From Cytophagia bacterium (GTDB taxonomy: Bacteria > Bacteroidota > Bacteroidia > Cytophagales > Spirosomataceae), in NCBI GenBank assembly GCA_004293645.1, contig REAB01000049.1, forward strand, positions 1-64,000: DNA of 64,000 bases, read 5' to 3'. Shown here piece by piece: positions 61,846 through 64,000 of the stretch. The position numbers and the translations under genes are program-made. The number at the start of each line of letters is the position of its first letter. Position 1 is the stretch's first letter. Under the pieces are notes generated by a model. That model was not told the origin of the DNA and ran no database searches. It saw only the letters and a program-made list of their open reading frames with translations.

Positions 61846-62277
61846 ATGAAGAAATGGTGGTTAAAAATCATACTTAAAATACGGGACAGGCTATGGTTTT
61901 ACGTGCGCCAGCAATATCCCGACGACACGCCCGAAAGTTATGAATCCGATTTTAGAATGAGGTTCTGTGCAATTACTATTTCGCCCCTGTTGATGATAAT
62001 TCATACTCTTTATGTCATATGCAGTCTAATTTTTAATTTAAAAGAAGGGGATGGTAACGGCAACGATATGGGCGAAGTTATACTAGGAGCAATAATATTG
62101 GGTATTATTGAGTGGTATTTTAATAAGTATGTTTTGTCCTTATTGTCAATTTACCCTATTGATGCCAAGCATGATTTAGGGCGATTAAAAAACTCGTTAT
62201 ATGGAGCGAGTGTTGCATTATCTTTTCTCTTACTTTCAATTGGATATATAATTTTATTAAACGCCATTCGGCTATAG
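61846..62277 (+). CDS. Small polytopic membrane protein, possible immunity protein
   Basis: 143 residues with four hydrophobic segments (CAITISPLLMIIHTLYVICSL, VILGAIILGIIEWYF, then two near the C terminus ending GYIILLNAIRL). N-terminal 35 residues are basic and aromatic. No recognised domain. It lies 66 bp after the toxin-tail-like fragment in the same orientation. Membrane-spanning immunity proteins are common for pore-type toxin tails, so a link is conceivable but only contextual. The base composition is AT-rich compared with neighbours. Confidence 0.6.
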   Translation: MKKWWLKIILKIRDRLWFYVRQQYPDDTPESYESDFRMRFCAITISPLLMIIHTLYVICSLIFNLKEGDGNGNDMGEVILGAIILGIIEWYFNKYVLSLLSIYPIDAKHDLGRLKNSLYGASVALSFLLLSIGYIILLNAIRL

Positions 62278-62594
62278 GCTTTCTAAAAGAGCGCTGCAAT
62301 GCGGCGTTCGCAAAACGTCTAAAGAACCTATCAGCCTGAGAAATGAGGATTAAAGTGTAAAGTAGTCTCATAACCACTCGCACGGGCAGTCACTAAACCA
62401 TGGCCGCCCATGCGGGTGAACGAGATGAACCAGAATTGCCCCATCTCCAAATTTACACATTTTCAAATTATACTAATGTGAAAATGGTTTTCGGTTTTCT
62501 TTTGACCAAAATGCCTCATTACAAGCATTTCACGAACGTTTTATGATTTTAGAACCCGAAAACCAAATTCACTTGTGTATAGCACATTTACTCC
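62278..62594. other. Gap without a recognisable gene
   Basis: 317 bp, AT-rich on the right. A minus-strand frame of 37 codons (MGQFWFISFTRMGGHGLVTA...) is present but no homologue or promoter is recognised. No repeat, tRNA or strong hairpin seen. Confidence 0.6.
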
Positions 62595-63287
62595 TCAACA
62601 TCTTAGCCTAAAACCCACGCCATGAATCCCTTCGATTTTGAGGGTGGGGTCTTGACTCAAATACTTGCGCAGACGCGAGATAAATACGTCCAAACTACGG
62701 CCCATAAAATAGTCGTCGTCTCCCCAAATGGCTTTCAAAAGTTCTTCGCGGCGAACAATCTGGTCGGGACGTTCGGCCAAGTAGCGCAGCACTTCGGCCT
62801 CCCGAAAGGTGAGGTTTTGAACACTGCCTTTGTATAAAAGTTGAAGTTTATAAAAATTAAAAGTGTAAGTGCCAATCGCCAAAGTGCTGGCCGTTTGGCT
62901 ACTGCTTACGCTTTGTTCGGTTCGGCTTCGGCGCAAAAAAACCTCAATTCGGAGTATCAATTCTTCCATACTAAATGGCTTGGTGAGGTAATCGTCGCCG
63001 CCCAGCCGCAAGCCCTGTATTTTGTCTTCTTGCAGCGAGCGAGCCGTCAAAAACAAGATAGGCACGTCGGGGTTAATGGCCCTAATCTGCTTGGCAAGCG
63101 TAAAACCATCTACCAGCGGCAACATGACATCGAGCACACAAGCGTCGAAATGCTGCGCTTGAAAAGCCCCCCAAGCCAACTGGCCGTCTGGACAATGCAC
63201 AATTTCGTAGTGGTTGAGTTCGAGGTTGTCTTTGGTAACAAAACTCAAATTGGGGTCGTCTTCAACGTACAGAATGCGGGGTTGCAT
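62595..63287 (-). CDS. OmpR/PhoB-family response regulator
   Basis: 230 residues. Receiver domain with Asp10-Asp11, phospho-acceptor Asp53 (DACVLDVMLP), Thr81 and Lys103 (LTKPFS). The winged helix (residues ~130-230) has REAEVLRYLAERPDQIV and RSLDVFISRLRKYL, the DNA-recognition helix. The start overlaps the last 26 bp of the upstream kinase gene, so the pair is translationally coupled. Target genes unknown. Confidence 0.95.
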   Translation of the reverse strand: MQPRILYVEDDPNLSFVTKDNLELNHYEIVHCPDGQLAWGAFQAQHFDACVLDVMLPLVDGFTLAKQIRAINPDVPILFLTARSLQEDKIQGLRLGGDDYLTKPFSMEELILRIEVFLRRSRTEQSVSSSQTASTLAIGTYTFNFYKLQLLYKGSVQNLTFREAEVLRYLAERPDQIVRREELLKAIWGDDDYFMGRSLDVFISRLRKYLSQDPTLKIEGIHGVGFRLRC

Positions 63288-64000
63288 GGGCTTGGTTTAT
63301 GGTGATTTTAAACGCGCTTCCTTTTCCTACTTCACTTTCCAATTCGAGTTTCCAGCCGTGGGCTTTGGCAATTTGTCGCACGTAACTCAGTCCAATGCCA
63401 AAGCCTTTGACGTTGTGCAGGTTGCCCGTTGGCACGCGATAAAAATTTTTGAATACGTTCTGCTGGTGTTCGGGGGCTATGCCAATGCCGTTGTCGCGCA
63501 CAGTTAAGGTGAGTTTTTGGGCTTGGGCGACAGTAGTGAGGTGTACAGCGGGGCTTTGGGGCGAATACTTAAAGGCATTGTCCAACAGATTGGTAATGGC
63601 GTTGGTAAGGTGAGCGCGGTCGGCGTGTAGGTAGGGTTCTGGGGCGTTGAGGTGGAGCGTCAAATTAGAACCATACCGCTCAGCTATACTATCCACAACT
63701 TGATGAACATCAAGCCATTCAATGTTGAGTTCCAACTTATTTTTTTCGGCTTTGGCCATATTTAGTACCGTTTCCACTTGGTTTTGTAGCCGCGTGGTTT
63801 CTTCCTGCACAATTTTGACGTACTTTTTGAGGCGTTCGGGCTGGGTGGTTATGGCATTGGTACTGAGCACATCGGCAGCAATTCTGATGGTCGAAATGGG
63901 CGTTTGCAGCTCGTGGGTCATGTTATTGATAAAATCGCGCTGTATTTCGGTGAGTTGTTTTTGGCGCAGAATTACAAAAAGTGCGTACGCAAAAAAACCA
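63262..64000 (-). CDS. Sensor histidine kinase, N terminus cut by the window edge
   Basis: The 3' part is complete and the frame stays open to base 64000. The visible part starts in a membrane helix (GFFAYALFVILRQKQL), followed by the dimerisation His in FINNMTHELQTPISTIRIAA and the ATPase domain: NAITNLLDNAFKYSP (N box), VRDNGIGIAPEHQ (G1), FKNFYRVP (F) and GFGIGLSYVRQIAKAHG (G2). Partner of the response regulator at 62595, overlapping by 26 bp. The sensing region lies outside the window. Confidence 0.93.
   Translation of the reverse strand, partial: GFFAYALFVILRQKQLTEIQRDFINNMTHELQTPISTIRIAADVLSTNAITTQPERLKKYVKIVQEETTRLQNQVETVLNMAKAEKNKLELNIEWLDVHQVVDSIAERYGSNLTLHLNAPEPYLHADRAHLTNAITNLLDNAFKYSPQSPAVHLTTVAQAQKLTLTVRDNGIGIAPEHQQNVFKNFYRVPTGNLHNVKGFGIGLSYVRQIAKAHGWKLELESEVGKGSAFKITINQAHATPHSVR

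Noticed and set aside
62370-62490. 37-codon minus-strand frame MGQFWFISFTRMGGHG...
   Set aside because: No promoter, no recognised homologue, and too short to judge by codon pattern.

Overview
The window looks like a chromosomal segment of a Bacteroidota bacterium, most likely of the order Cytophagales. Three lines of evidence point there. Type IX secretion parts are present: PorU, PorV and a PorP/SprF-like protein. Bacteroidota-only small families such as DUF4295 and DUF4834 are present. Promoter-like sites fit the Bacteroidota consensus TTTG/TAnnTTTG upstream of rpmG, rpsL and other genes. The genus cannot be fixed from sequence alone; the intergenic simple repeats and haloperoxidase paralogues would suit a Runella/Spirosoma-type genome (inference).

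Layout. 0-6 kb: a PorP/SprF-like protein, the wreck of a carotenoid-desaturase-type gene, a three-repeat surface protein, a 45-bp palindromic tandem repeat, and an epimerase plus glycosyltransferase pair. 6-14 kb: a PhoR-like kinase, rpmG-DUF4295-ftsY, a purine permease, a DJ-1/PfpI protein, a ceramidase-like enzyme and a coupled lipoprotein/outer-membrane pair. 14-24 kb is the accessory stretch: a DUF4011-type SF1 helicase with a Uma2 nuclease, an AbiEii/DUF6922 pair next to argS, and a small gene plus internally deleted HNH endonuclease framed by 41-bp direct repeats. 24-33 kb: a giant exported protein, UvrD/PcrA and a compact restriction-modification pair. 33-49 kb: an OmpH chaperone, two divergent vanadium-haloperoxidase-like lipoproteins, an orphan ABC ATPase, an M15 peptidase, GlmM, membrane proteins, a LolE-type permease, an MMPL/RND exporter, rpsL-rpsG and MoxR. 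49-60 kb: mdh, porV, porU, a SprT-like gene, clpP, a zinc metalloprotease and a SUI1 factor. 60-64 kb: MscS, a toxin-tail-like fragment with a membrane neighbour, and a two-component pair that runs off the window.

How the genes work together. PorU (sortase) and PorV (outer-membrane shuttle) are adjacent and act together at the end of T9SS export. GlmM, the M15 peptidase, OmpH, the exporter and the lipoproteins serve the envelope. Ribosomal genes, ftsY, argS and clpP are housekeeping. The defence-like modules sit singly between housekeeping genes rather than in one island, and two (the HNH module and the toxin tail) are visibly decayed.

The most distinctive observation is that low-complexity or tandem-repeat DNA of the kind that fills the gaps here also lies inside two proteins. 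It builds the PorU signal peptide and a charged linker in the large helicase. The other main leads are the repeat-flanked HNH cassette and the R-M pair with an HTH-nuclease fusion and tail-to-tail overlapping genes. No tRNA, rRNA, CRISPR array or intact insertion sequence was seen.
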